Source: Amorphophallus konjac
Lineage: Eukaryota; Streptophyta; Magnoliopsida; Alismatales; Araceae
DNA: 64,000 nt
NCBI GenBank assembly: GCA_022559845.1
Contig: CM040118.1
Span: forward strand, 157,996,331-158,060,330
Direction: 5' to 3'
The notes below the pieces were generated by a model. It did no database searches. It saw only the letters and a list, made by a program, of their open reading frames with translations, and was not told where the DNA came from. Positions 45,705 to 58,784 of this stretch are shown here, piece by piece. The position numbers were made by a program, and so were the translations under genes. Every line of letters starts with the position of its first letter. Positions within the stretch are counted from its first letter, which is position 1.

Positions 45705-48094
45705 TACAATGGTCAAAATAAAGAACTACACGGGGCATATCCCGGCCAAAGGAAGAAAGAAGACAGACTGACTACTAACCGACCACTGACAGACCACTGC
45801 TGGTTCTAAGACTTTTTGCCAAAAGCACAAGAGAATCCTGCAGCCGGTTGCTCCGCCTCACCTGAAAAACGAATGGGTGAGTCTCACAACAGAGACTCAG
45901 TAAGGTTCACAGGGATCCCTAACTCGCAACTAACTAAAGGAAAGCAGTAAAGCATGCATTGGCATAAATAAAATATAATCTAGTAAAGCTGTAAAACTAT
46001 CTAAGCAATTTAAGAACCGCTAACTAATATGCCAATTGTAATTTAAATGCGAGTACTCGAAATCTACCAATAGACAATAACTCAATCATTCCCAAGTGAC
46101 AAGAGAGAGAAGGAGAGGAGATCCACCAGAAGAAGAAACCAGAAGCGTCCACTGACGGCTTACACTGCGTCTCAAGCATCTACGCAATCCTGATCATAGC
46201 AAGCAAGATGCGTAACAGTACCAGAAACAAGTAACTAGTTAGAGTAACACTCGTCAGTGTCAGTCCAAGCCTCTGACCATGTGTGCACACACCGGCTCAT
46301 GTCTAGAGCCAGGCCTCTTGCTAGTATTCCCCTCCGTAGGACTCTACGGTTGGACTGGGGCCCACGGAACTAGCTTAAAAATCGTAAACTGGGATACCCC
46401 GCCACCTCTCTCGGATGGGATCAACACTAAAAGTCATCGGGCTACGACTGGTTGTTCCATCACTCGGAAAGAGAATATGATTCTATTGGGATCTAAAAAC
46501 ATGCCATAATTTATGATAATAGTTAAATATGGTAATTATTCCATAATTAAATGCATAAATAATTGAATATGCTAAAACGGCATTTATACAGTGCAGAACG
46601 CATAATTAATTGAACTTGATTGAATTAAAATTCTGCAATAAATGGCGGTTGAATGAAAACTCGCCTCAGTCTATAAAATAACCTACACATGGCGAAGATG
46701 CGATATTAAATGCATAATTAAACGAACACGCATAATTTGCAGAACAAGCGGTTGAACTAGCACCGCCATAGTCTTAGGCGGTCGAACAATGAACCGCTGC
46801 GTGTTGCTAAATGGACTGGCCGTGAAATTTCTACCGTCATTCAGATTTAAAATATTTATGCGATAGAGATGTCAGCCGCTCGGGTCAATAAACGGGTTAT
46901 GGCGGACCGTTACAAAATTTGAAATAATATAAACTTGGTCCTTATCGGAGAACCAGATCCATGGGAATCATAACCGGATCCCTTCCCGGTCGACTCAAAT
47001 CGACGGGAATAATAATTTTTAACATGTTCCCTCCCAATCCATCATCTTAATACAACAATTTATCATCTATGAACTCAGCGACGATGAGATACGGCAGTTT
47101 GTCGTCTATGAACTTAGCAACGATGGGCATGCTCCAAAAATATAAAGATGATGGGCATGCTTCGAAAACATAAAGACGATGGGCATGCTGATTAAAACAT
47201 AACGATGATGGGCATGGCATTAGGAACAATTTAACGGGCTAGGGCAATGATCCCCCTACCTTAATCGTGCTGAAATCTTCTATTCCGATCGCGAGCAAGC
47301 CGAGGGTCGCCCTTCCCGGCCGTCTCTCCACTTCACGGTTCGACTCGGGGTTGATGCCACGGCATTCCTCGCGTAGTGGTGGACCTCCCGTAGCTCCAAA
47401 CGAGGCTAGAAGGCCGTCCCCCCACTGGATCAAAGCTGAGGATGCCGATTCATCACGAGGAGGGGAGAGAGAAGAGCCACCGATGCCGCCATGGGTTCGC
47501 TCTAAGGAGGGCGCCGTCGCGGTGGCTCCCCTTCCAGCCTCGCCGGCCCGCCTCCGGCTCCTCCGCCGGTCTTGGGTAGCCGCGTGCCGAGCAGACGAGG
47601 AAGGGCGAGGGGAGTCGCCGGTTTCGTCCTGCCTCCTCGCGCCATGAAGGGAGAAAGGGGGCGAGAGCGGGAGGCCGCCTCTCGCGGTCCTCTTCCTTGC
47701 CAAGTCACCGACGAGGCCTCCGGCGCTCCTCCGTCATGGCCGTCGATCGTCGTGTCGAGAAGGGGGGGAAAGGGGGCCGGTTTGCGGGTCTGCCTCCTGG
47801 GCGCTCGGTCACCTTCGGGTGAAAAGGGGAAAGGGGCGAATGAGGGTTAGGAAAAGGGGTTCTCTTTCTCACGAAAGAATTTTGATATACTATGTTTTTT
47901 CAAAAAACCCTTTAACTATAGAAACCCCTAAGTTAAACAAAATTGTGTAAATGACCCATTTGATTTCTAAAACTCTTATATATATACACAAAGCCCATTT
48001 AACTAGGCCCAATAAATCCCTAAAAATAGCCAAAATTCACAGAATTAAATCTATTTTAATATCGGTAAAGATCCGTTAAAAAACGGGTCTCACA
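45705..48094 (-). repeat. Element F LTR 2, right part
   Basis: Continues LTR 2 after the solo LTR, ending TCTCACA before the unit 2 polypurine tract. Has the CGATGGGCATGCT repeats near 47111-47220 and the TATA box near 47974-47988 (- strand). Confidence 0.88.
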
Positions 48095-48130
48095 GTCCCT
48101 CCGTCCTAATAAAAATTTCATCCTCGAAAT

Positions 48131-49445
48131 TTAAAAGGAAGAACAAGGAGCGAACTGAAAGAAATCATAGTCTTCAGAAAGAAATGAATGAGAAACACCT
48201 GAATCAAATAAAACACGAGCTGCACGGCCAGAAATCATAATCGTACCTTTCACGAGATGCGATGCCACAACTTTAGCATGAGTAATATGAGAGACCTTCT
48301 CTTTTTGCTTCGTGCCCGCTACGGTAGATTGCTGGGAATAAGACACTGAAGCTTGAGGATAATATTGCTGAGGTTGAGGTGGTGGAGGAGGTCTGAACTG
48401 AAACAGCTGTGGTTGAGAAAACTGAGAAAATTGCATCGGTTGTGGCCTGAGAGGATAATCTCGAACCACATGCCCTGGTTGATCACAACGGAAACAAATC
48501 ACTAGCATCGAGCACGGCTTGCCCGGATGATAACCACCACACCTCAGACACGGTCTCGGCTGACTAGCCACTAATCCCTGACGCTAGAAAAAAGGTGCTG
48601 ATTGCTGCTGCTCAGGATCAGAAGATGCTTGCTGGTCATACCGCTTCTTAAACTTCTGGAACTTGGGTTCAGAAGAAGAAATGCCACTGGCAGTAGGTAC
48701 AGCAGATGGAACTCCTGCCACAGATGGCTGACTGAACTGTTGATGCTGCACATTCGGCTGGACTGAGTCAACTGGAAGACGCCCTCGGGATCTTGCCATG
48801 TCAAGCTCTAAAGCCGCAGCTGCCTGATATGCTGCGTCTATTTTTTCTACCCTGGTCGCAATCAGAGGCTGCCTTAATTCTGCTTTCAACCCACGCAGAA
48901 ATTACTCGGTCTTCAAACCTTCATCAGCAAGAATATGAGACGCATATCGACCCAATTCCACGAACTTGTTCCGATATTCCAGTACAGTCATGTCGCCTTG
49001 AGCTAGCTCCATGAATTGATTCATTTTGTCCATTCCGAGGTAAGCTGGACTGTAAGTGCACTCGAAGGTTGTAACAAACACCCGCCATGTGATCTGACGA
49101 AGCGGACGAGATCTGAATGTAACCTCCCACTCCGTGGTCCACCACGTGAGTGCTGCTCCCTAAAGTTGAAATGTGGCCAACATGACTTTTTCATCCTCCG
49201 TGCACACCATAGAACGGAATACACGCTCGGTTGCATCAAGCCACACTATGGCTGCATCAGGATCAGCCTGTCCTTCATAAGTCGGTGGGTGGAACAGCAA
49301 AAATTGCTTTCTCGTCTCTACCACGGCCACTAGGAGGCAAATCAGCTTGAGCAGTAGGATCAGCTTGAATTGGAGCTGGCACATTAGCCGGAGGAGAAGT
49401 ACCACTTCCTTCCCTCGGGACACGTGCCCTTCAACGAGGTGGCAT
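48131..49445 (-). pseudogene. gag: gag with protease start, element F unit 2 (most damaged)
   Basis: Same protein as unit 1. ATG at 49443-49445. A one-base insertion near 49310 shifts the N-terminal frame, and stops follow at 49160, about 48902 and about 48582. The C-terminal part 48131-48571 is open and reads through the position where units 1 and 3 have a stop, with Gln there. Knuckles CLRCGGYHPGKPC and CFRCDQPGHVVRDY, then VLFDSGVSHSFLSEDY. Confidence 0.88.
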
Positions 49446-49594
49446 TTTGATCTAGAAGAAAACACGCAATAACAGAAAATCCATCAGTAAACATGAAAAA
49501 CATCCTAAGCCAGCAGTAGACTCACATGGACTTGTTCTGGACTAATGTAATTCCAATTCCTTATACAAATCCTCAAAACCGCTCTGATACCAAC

Positions 49595-52232
49595 TGTGAC
49601 GACCCAGGAGATCCCGATACCGATAAACCGAATCATCGATTTACCGATACCAAGAGCTCAGGGAGGCCACCCAAGAGGCTAATGAGGCCCCGTAAGGGTT
49701 AATGATTGTTTGTCGAGGGGATGCATAACAAATATAAATTACACGCGTAATATAATTAAAGCATTCATTTGAACTTTAAACGGAAGCAATTAAATATATC
49801 AGAGTGGTAAATTTATACAAGTAGTCCATATCCATATATCACAAGTCCCACACTGTACAATGGTCAAAATAAAGAACTACACGGGGCATACCCCGGCCAA
49901 AAGAAGAAAGAAGACAGACTGACTACTAACCAACCACGGATAGACCACTGCTGGTTCTAAGACTTTTTGTGAAACGCGTGAGAGAATCCTGCAGCCGGTT
50001 GCTCCATCTCACCTGAAAAAGGAAGGGGTGAGTCTCACAACAGAGACTCAGTAGATTTCAAAGGGATCCCTAACTCGCAACTAACTAAAGGCAAGTAGTA
50101 AAGCATGCATTGGTATAAATAAAAGATAATCTAGTAAAGTTGTAAAACTATCTAAGCAATTTAAGAACCGCTAACTAATATGCCAATTGTAATTTAAATG
50201 CGAGTACTCGAAATCTACCAATAGATAATAACTCAATCATTCCCAAGTGACAAGAGAGAGAAGGAGAGGAGATCCACTAGAAGAAGAAACCAGAAGCGTC
50301 CACTGAGTCTCAAGCATCTACGCAAGCTTGATCATAGCAAGCGAGACACGTAATAGTACCAAAAACAAGTAACTAGTCAGAGTAACACTCGTCAGTGTCA
50401 GTCCAAGCCACTGACCACGCGTGCACACACCGGCTCGTGCCTAGAGCCTTGCATCTAGCTAGTATTCCCCTCCACAGGACGCTACAGTTATACTGGGGCC
50501 CACGGAACTAGCTTAAAAACTGTAAACTGGGATACCGCGCCACCTCTCCCGGGTGGGATCAACACTAAAAGTCGTTGAGCTACGACTGGTGGTTCCATCA
50601 TTAGGAAAGAGAATATGATTCTATTGGGATCTAAAAACATGCCATAATTTATGATAATAGTTAAATATGGCAATTATTCCATAATTAAATGCACAAATAA
50701 TTGAATATGCTAAAACGGCAATTATGCAGTGTAGAACGCATAATTAATTGAATTTGATTGAATTAAAATCCTGTAAGAAATGGCGGTTGAATGAAAACCC
50801 GCCTCAATCTATAAAATAACCTACACATGGCGAAGATGCAATATTAAATGCATAATTAAATGAACATGCATAATTTGCAGAACAAGCTGTTGAACTAGCA
50901 CCGCCATAGTCTTAGGCGGTCGAACAACGAACCACTGTGTGTCGCTAAACGGACTGGCCGTGAAATTTCTACCGTCATTCAGATTTAAAATATTTACGCG
51001 GTCGAGATGTCTGCCGCTCGGGTCAATAAACGGGTTATGGCGGATCGTTACAAAATTTGAAATAATATAAACATGGTCCTTACTGGAGAACCAGATCCAC
51101 GGGAATCATAACCAGATCCCTTCCCGGTCGATTCAAATCAATGAGAATTATAATTTTTAACCTGTTCCCTGCCAATCCATCATCTTAATACAACAATTTA
51201 TCATCTATGAACTCAGCGACGATGAGATACGGCAGTTTATCGTCTATGAACTCAACGACGATGGGCATGCTCCAAAAACATAAAGACGATGGGCATGCTT
51301 CAAAAACATAAAGACGATGGGCATGCTGATTAAAACATAATGACGATGAGCATGGCATTAGGAACAATTTAATGGGCTAGGGCAACGATCCCCCTACCTT
51401 AATCGTGCCGAAATCTTCTATTCCGATAGCGAGCAAGCCGAGGGTCGCCGAGGTTCGCCCTTCCCAGCCGCCTCTCCACTTCACGATTCGACTCAGGGTT
51501 GATGCCACAGTGTTCCTCGCGGCGTGGGGGACCTCTCGTAGCTCCAAACGAGGCTAGAAGGCCGTCCCCCCACTGGATCTAAGCCGAGGATGCCGATTCA
51601 TCGCGAGGCGGGGAGAGAGAAGAGCCGTTGATGCCGCCGCGGGTTCACTCCGATGAGGGCGTCGCTGCGGTGCCTCCCCTTGCAGCCTCGCTGGTGAGCC
51701 TCCGGCTCCTCCTCCGGCCTTGGGTCGCCGCGCGCCGAGCAGACGAGGAAGGGCGAGGGGAGTTGCCGGTTTCGTTCCGCCTCCGCGTGCCGTGAAGGGA
51801 GAAAGGGGGCGAGAGGGGGAGGCCGACGCTCGCGGTCCTCTTCCTTGCCAAGTCGCCGACGAGGCCTCCGGTGCTCCTCCATCGTGGACATCGGTCGCCG
51901 CGCCGAGAAGGGGGGGAAAGGGGGCCGGTTCGCGGGTCCGCCTCCTGGGCGCTCGGTCACCTTCGGGGGAAAAGGGGAAAGGGGCGAATGAGGGTTAGGG
52001 AAACTCACGAAAGAATTTTGATATAGTGTTTTTTTTCAAAAAAAACCTTTAAATGCTAGAAACCCCTAAGTTAAGCAAAATTGTGTAAATGACCCATTTG
52101 ATTTCTAAAACTCTTATATATATACACAAAGCCCATTTAACTAGGCCCAATAAATCCCTAAAAATAGCCAAAATTCACAGAATTAATTCTATTTTAATAT
52201 CGGTAAAGATCCGTTAAAGAACAGGGCTCACA
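49595..52232 (-). repeat. Element F LTR 3 (complete, uninterrupted)
   Basis: 2638 bases, TGTGACGACCC to GGGCTCACA. The only LTR of this family here without an insertion, so the reference for the others. CGATGGGCATGCT repeats at 51247-51352; TATA box 52113-52126 on the - strand. Confidence 0.92.
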
Positions 52233-52268
52233 GTCCCTCCCTCCTAATAAAAATTTTGTCCTCGAAAT

Positions 52269-53575
52269 TTAAAAGGAAGAATAAGGAGCGAATTGAAAGA
52301 AATCATAGTCTTCAGAAAGAACTAAATGAGAAACACCTGAATAAAAAAAACACGAGCTGCATGGCCATAAATCATAATCGTACCTTTCACGAGATGGGAT
52401 GCCACAGCTTCAACACGAGTAATATGAGAGACCTTTCCTTTTTGCTTCGTGCCCGCTGCGGTAGATTGCTGGGAAGAAGACACTGAAGCTTCAGGATAAT
52501 ATTGTTGAGGTGGTGGAGGAGGTCTGAACTGAAACGGCTGTGGTTGAGAAAATTGAGAAAATTACATCGGTTGCGGCCTCAGAGGACAATCTCGAACCAC
52601 ATGCCACGGTTGATCACAACGGAAACAAATCACTGGCATCGAGCACGGTTTGCCCAGATGATAAACACCACATCTCGGACACGGTCTCGGCTGACTAGCC
52701 ACTGATCCCTGACGCTGGAAAGAAGGTGCTGATTGCTGCTGCTCGGGATCAGAAGATGCTTGCTGGTCATACCGCTTCTTAAACTTCTTGAACTTGGGTT
52801 CAGAAGAAGAAATACCACTGGCAGCAGGTACAGCAGATGGAACTCCTGCCACAGATGTCTGACTGAACTGTTGATGCTGCACATTCGGCTGGACTGAGTC
52901 AACTGGAAGACGCCCTCGAGATCTTGCCATGTCAAACTCTAAAGCTGCAGCTGCCTGATATGCTGTGTTCATTTCTGCTACCCTGGTCGTAATCAGAGGC
53001 TACCTTAATTCTGCTTTCAACCCACGCATAAATTGCTCGGTCTTCATACCTTCATCAGTAAGAATATGAGGCGCATATCGACCCAATTCCACGAACTTGT
53101 TCCGATATTGTAGTACAGTCATGTCACCTTGAGCTAGCTCCATGAATTGATGCATTTTGTCCATTCTGAGGTAAGCTGGACTGTAAGTGCGCTCGAAGGT
53201 TGTAACAAACTCCCACCATGTGATCTGACGAAGTGGACGGGATCTGAAAGCAACCTCCCACTCCGTGGTCCACCACATGAGTGCTGCTCCCTGAAATTGA
53301 AATGTGGCCAGCATGACTTTTTCATCCTCCGTGCACTCCATAGAACGGAATACACGCTCGGTTGCATCAAGCCACACTCTGGCTGCATCAGGATCTGCCT
53401 GTCCTTCATAAGTCGATTGGTGGAACAACAAAAATTCCTTCAAGGCTCTGCCACGGCCACCAGTAGGCAAATCAGCTTGAGGAGCAGGATCAGCTTGAAT
53501 TGGAGCTGGCACATTAGCCGAAGGAGAAGTACCACTTCCTTCCCTCGGGACGCGTGCCCTTCTACGAGGCGGCAT
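52269..53575 (-). pseudogene. gag: gag with protease start, element F unit 3 (two stops, one frameshift)
   Basis: ATG at 53573-53575. Stops at 53000-53002 (TAG) and 52562-52564 (TAA, same site as the TAG in unit 1). A one-base deletion near 52345 shifts the protease fragment. The gag domain and CPRCGVYHLGKPC knuckle are kept. Stops in this family are mostly where unit 1 or 2 has CAG or CAA, consistent with C-to-T decay. Confidence 0.88.
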
Positions 53576-53734
53576 TTTGATCTAGAAGAAAACACGCAAT
53601 AATAGAAAATCTATCAGTAAACACGAAAAACATCCTAAGCCAGCAGTAGACTCACATGGACCTGTTCTGGACTAATGCAATTCGAATTCCTTATACAAAC
53701 TCTCAACACCGCTCTGATACCAACTGTGACAACC

Positions 53735-54947
53735 CAGGAGATCCGGATACCGATAAACCGATATCATCGATTTATCGATACCAAGAGCTCGGGGAGGCCA
53801 CCCAAGAGGCTGATGAGGCCCCGTAAGGGTTAGTGAGTGTTTGTCGAGGGGATGCATAACGAATAGAAATTACACGCGCAATATAATTAAATCATTCATT
53901 TGAACTTTAAGCGGATTCAATTAAATATATCAGAGTGGTAAATTTATACAAGTAGTCTAGATCCATATATCATAAGTCCCACACTGTACAATGGTTAAAA
54001 TAAAGAACTACACGGGGCATACCCCGGCCAAAAGAAGAAATAAGAGAGACTGACTACTAACCGACCACTGACAGACCACTGTTGGTTCTAAGACTTTTCG
54101 CCAAAAGCACGAGAGAATCCTGCAGCCAGTTGCTCCGCCTCACCTGAAAAAGGAAGGGGTGAGTCTCACAACAGAGACTCAGTAGGGTTCACAGGGATCC
54201 CTAACTCACAACTAACTAAAGGAAAGCAGTAAAGCATGCATTGGCCTAAATAAAAGACAATCTAGTAAAGTTGTAAAACTATCTAAGCAATTTAAGAACT
54301 GCTAACTAATATGCCAATTGTAATTTAAATGCGAGTACTCAAAATCTAGCAATAGACAATAACTCAACCATTCCCAAGTGACATGAGAGAGAAGGAGAGG
54401 AGATCCACCAGAAGAAGAAACCAGAAGCGTCCACTGACGGCTTACACTGCGTCTCAAGCATCTACGCAAGCCTGATCATAGCAAGCGAGACACGTAACAG
54501 TACCAGAAACAAGTAACTAGTCAGAGTAACACTCGTCAGTGTCAGTCCAAGCCTCTGACCACGTGTGCACACACCGGCTCGTGCCTAGAGCCAAGCCTCT
54601 AGCTAGTATTCCCCTCCGTAGGATGCTACGGTTGGACTGGGGCCCATGGAACTAGCTTAAAAACCATAAACTGGGATACCCCGCCACCTCTCCCGGGTGG
54701 GATCAACACTAAAAGTCGTCGGGCTACGACTGGCGGTTCCATCAGTAGGAAAGAGAATATGATTCTATTGGGATCTAAAAACATGCTATAATTTATGATA
54801 ACAGTTAAATATGGTAATTATTTCATAATTAACTGCATAAATAATTGAATATGCTAAAATGGCAATTATGCAGTGCAGAACGCATAATTAATTGAACTTG
54901 ATTGAATTAAAATGCTGCAAGAAATGGTGGTTGAATGAAAACCCGCC
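53735..54947 (-). repeat. Element F LTR 4, cut by element H
   Basis: Matches the first 1.2 kb of LTR 3. Stops after ACCCGCC where LTR 3 continues TCAATC (near 50803). The remaining 1.4 kb should lie beyond element H, off the window. Confidence 0.88.
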
Positions 54948-57900
54948 TGTGGGGAAGGGATTTTATTAGGATATTTTGTTATTGATTCCTTTGGTCTATT
55001 AATTAGGCGTGCCAGTCATTGACGTGACAGTTTATTGTGCGCTCGATCTGACTCGGTCAGTCGATTGTGATATTCGTGTCAGGACCCAGAGTCCGCCATA
55101 CCATAAAGGCTATGACGTTAATTACGTCCTTCCAAAGAAGGATAACCCTTGATTAGTTGCCAAGAAAGGATGCCTCGGGGGCAAAACAAGATAAGACTAT
55201 TACGCTATCCCCGCCAACGGGATGCGAAACATGCATAGAAAACCATGCTACGCGGGACATGATAACAGTGTTGTGGCGCAAATCCGGCAGCATATCCCCT
55301 TGTTTTGGACTATGCCAAACGGGGAATATAGGTCATCCACCCACGGAATGCCGGGGTGGAAGCCGAAAGGAGAGTCGGGCATAGCCCGAGATCCAGAAGG
55401 ATTTGAGTGTGACGGGACAGTGTCTGTTACCACGGTGTTTGTTGATGTTCCCCTTTAGAGACCACTGGAGGGCTTGCAATGGCAAGACTCCCAGGGTCGG
55501 TAGGGTTGGAAGAAAAACCCGACAGTTAATGGCGTAGAATATCGGGGTAAGACCCCATTAATATAGCTCTGTTTAGACATGGATGAAGAACCATGAAACC
55601 CTCATGATATGATGGGGACTAGTATGATGGTCCATGGAGGCTAGGGTACCAAGTCTAGATTGGTTCCAGGCTCAGTAAAGTTGCTGAGAAGTTAGATGTT
55701 CGAGTGATGGCTGATATTAGAGTGAACCGACGTGACTGGGGTTTCGGCACGGCTGGGAATGAAGGGGGTCGGTGCGACAAGCTCCCCGACGCGCCCATCA
55801 CCCGGCGTGAAATTGGCGCCGAGAGGAGGCTGTGACGGGAGTTGTTTGGCGCCGATAAAAGGGTGTTTCTAAGTTTTCAAGTATTATGAGGGGTTTATGA
55901 ATTCAAAGGGGTCCTTTGTGTTCAATAGGGGTTTCATGAGTTTGTCCATGGTTGTATTTGAGTGGGATAGAGAGTGAGGGTAGGCTCATCCATAGAAATT
56001 CTAAGGAGACCACGTGACTATGATGGTTATATTCCCCTCTGACGGTGGTGAGTAGAGGATCATGAGATGGTGTAGCTCAGATCTCTGCCACACAGCTGGG
56101 GTTAGATTCAAAATCTCAGTGAAAGCGTTGCACTACACGACAAAGTAAAGCTCGTGGATGAATTTTGGCAGCATCTCCCCTCATTTTGGACTATGCCAAA
56201 AGGAGAGTATAGGTCATCCACCCATGGAATGCCGGGGTGGAAGCCAAAAAAAGAGGCGGGCGTAGCCCTAGATCCCAAAAGGATCTCAATCTTATGGGAC
56301 GTTATCCACTTATTGTGGGATTTATTGATATCCCCTGTATAGCCAATGGAGAACATACAGCGGCAGAACTCCCTGACTTGATGGGGAGGCAGAATGTGGG
56401 GGGATTAACCCCGTTGATATAGCTCCCATGGGTGTTGAGAGAAGGATAATATTTCTCCCCAGAAGGACAGGGTATTATGACCAAGGATGGCATGGCTCAA
56501 AAGGGTGTCGGCACGAAGCTATTGGCATGGCCGGCTTTGGCACAAAGGGGGGATGGAGGCCTCAGCGTGACCAATAGTCCAAGAGGTCTCGGCGCGATGG
56601 GACGAGAGCAACCGGCGTAGGTAGCACTCGGCGCGAGACTCACGCCGAGGGAGGGTCACGTCGGGAGGTTGGGAGGATTTCTGAAACAAGGGTTTTAGTA
56701 AGGTTTGAAGGGGTTTCTGAGGTGAGGACCTCGGAGGGCTTTTGGGGGGTTATAATGGGGGTTTATTCAAGGATTTATGGTGAACACTGGAGATGGATCT
56801 GGAGAAAGTAATCTAGGGAGAAAATGGCCTTCCCTCAGGGACCTCACTGGGAGCCTGATCACATACTGATCATCGTGAATTCCAGTTTGAGTCTATTCCT
56901 CCTAGTTTCACAATCGAGAAGCCAGGAGATAGACTGTCTCCGGCTCTCGATGTGGAGGTGAGGTTGGGAAGGACTACGGCAAAACATGCTCGTGCAGATG
57001 GGATACGCTTGCAGTAGCTATTGAATACATTGAACCGTGGATGCAGAGGAAGAAAGAAAAAGGAAAGGGCGAGCTTCAGCCCTCTTTTATTAACTATTCA
57101 TCCAAACAGCATACACGCATCTAGCTCAGAAGAAAATCCAACTGAGAAAAAACATACATAGACTCTATCTCTGATAACGGGGCTACATTAGCATTTGATA
57201 CTACTGGAGCGAGGATGCTCGAAAATAGACACAAAAGAAGAAAGGGATATTCAAATAAAAGACATGGGGAAAGGGAAACTGTAGCCCCTCAGGGCATCTT
57301 GAAACCGATCCCACCTTGACTCTTCCTTCGAATCTCTGCAACTCTCTCTTCTCCTCAGCTTCCTCAGAGGGCTCTCGAGCTCCCTTTCCTTTCGGTGGCT
57401 ACTGCTCCCTGTTCCCTCTATTGCCTCTTCCTTTTCTTCTATCTTCTGTTCTCTCTTTCTGTCCTCTCTCTTCTGTTGTTGTTGTTGTCTCCGTCTCGTT
57501 GTCTCCTCGTTCTTTGTTTCGAAGGGCAGTAGGTAGTCTTTATAGAGGGATGGCCCTCAGCCTCTCGGCACGAGCTCCCCGGCGAGCCAGCAAGAAGCTT
57601 CTCGGCGCGCCTCAACATGTGTTGGGCTTGGCCCATTTCTTCATCATCCGGCGCCAAGTGAGGGTTCGCCTAAAGGGCCTTCCTCACCGGTTTAGTGGGC
57701 TTTCAGAGTAGATATATGTTCCATTCAAGGCTTGCTCAACATCTCGCATTTACGACCAGCTGTGAGGCTATGTGAATCCCTTTCTACGAGCATCAGAACT
57801 GTCTGAAGATCCTCTTTAGCATGCAGATGGTTGCCTGAATGTTGTTATAATTTTATCAGCCCGACTATCTGAATGACAGCAGTGCTGGACAGCGGCCTAT

Positions 57901-58058
57901 CCAGAGATGGCTTTAGCCGGACAGAGTGTTAGGGGTAGTGGATCTCTTCTATTCTTATTCTCAGAACTTCCAGGGATGGTACAGGAGCCACACCTTTGAT
58001 CGACCTTCAGAGCCCTGAGTCTGCTTCGGTCTCTTCTGGCATATTTTAGGTGTCAACA
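54948..58058 (-). repeat. 3' LTR of element H
   Basis: 3.1 kb, single copy in the window, so its limits rest on the break in F LTR 4 and on the TG...CA ends. On the - strand a TATA box TCTATAAAGA is at 57537-57546, followed by a GA-rich leader. CGGCGCG motifs cluster at 55740-55860, 56500-56650 and 57558-57610. A direct duplication lies at 55286-55574 and 56167-56428. ORFs such as 57316-57711 are low-complexity and not credible. Confidence 0.6.
55286..56428. repeat. Direct duplication inside element H LTR
   Basis: Copy 1 at 55286-55574 and copy 2 at 56167-56428 share long stretches (TTTTGGACTATGCCAAA, TATAGGTCATCCACCCA, GGAATGCCGGGGTGGAAGCC). The copies are 880 bases apart and diverged, so this is an old internal duplication. 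Confidence 0.85.
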
Positions 58059-58077
58059 AATGCCCCCCACCCGCAGG
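58059..58077 (-). other. Polypurine tract of element H
   Basis: CCTGCGGGTGGGGGGCATT on the - strand, directly before the LTR start TGTTGACACC. It decides the - strand orientation of H. Confidence 0.6.
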
Positions 58078-58307
58078 TGGCATAAGCGAAGGATGAGTGA
58101 CACGGGACATGCGGGTCTACATTGCACCGCACCTTGTAATTTCTTCAGGTCTGCTCCTATTCATTACTCATTATTATGACTCTGAGTCTTTGTTCTGCTT
58201 ATATAATCCCAGTACTTTGTAAGTATACTCGGACGGATACCAGCATTTTTTGATTTGATCTTCTGATTGCAGCACCCCTGGGTGAGTCAAACGGTGCCAT
58301 TGATGAT

Positions 58308-58437
58308 CTCGGCACGCCCATCTCGGCGCGGAAATAGTCTTGGCGCGCCTTTTCCACTTTGGGCTCTCGGCGCGATGGCGTCGGCGCGCCTTTTCTTGGC
58401 CTAGCGCTCTTGGCGCCGGAGGATTCTCGGCGCGCCT
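58308..58437 (+). promoter_or_regulatory. CGGCGCGCC motif cluster before the antisense gene
   Basis: Seven copies of CTCGGCGCG or TTGGCGCGCC in 130 bases: 58308, 58322, 58339, 58366, 58381, 58410 and 58427. GGCGCGCC is palindromic. A weak TATA-like CCTATTTAGC (58448-58457) and a CT-rich leader follow, then a likely 5' UTR intron end TTTTGCCTGCAG (58765-58776) before the ATG. It is probably the promoter of the antisense gene; the same motif recurs in H's LTR. Confidence 0.55.
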
Positions 58438-58784
58438 TAGGGTTTCACCCTATTTAGCGTCGAGAGGGTGAGGAGAAGGCTCATTTTACCCTGAGCCTTC
58501 TCTCTCTTCTCTTCTCCATCTTCACCGCGGCGGTGATCGGCGTGAGGGATTTTTGCTCCCCGCTTCTTCCATCCTCACCGCGAGGTTTTCCTCTGTTTCT
58601 TCTCATTCGGGACTATGTCCCTCTTCATTACGGAGTCACCCCCTCTTGGTGGGTGTTCTCCTATTTGACTTCTGGGCATACCCCGGATAAGGGGAGGTGC
58701 TGTCAAAATTTTTATTGAAATTTTCTTTTCCATTTTGTCTTCATATTGTCTTATTTTCCCTTGATTTTGCCTGCAGCTGCTGAA

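Noticed and set aside
57316..57711. 131-codon ORF in element H LTR
   Set aside because: Low-complexity Leu/Ser/Val product of a CT-rich stretch that includes the TATA region; no family match and no support from element structure.
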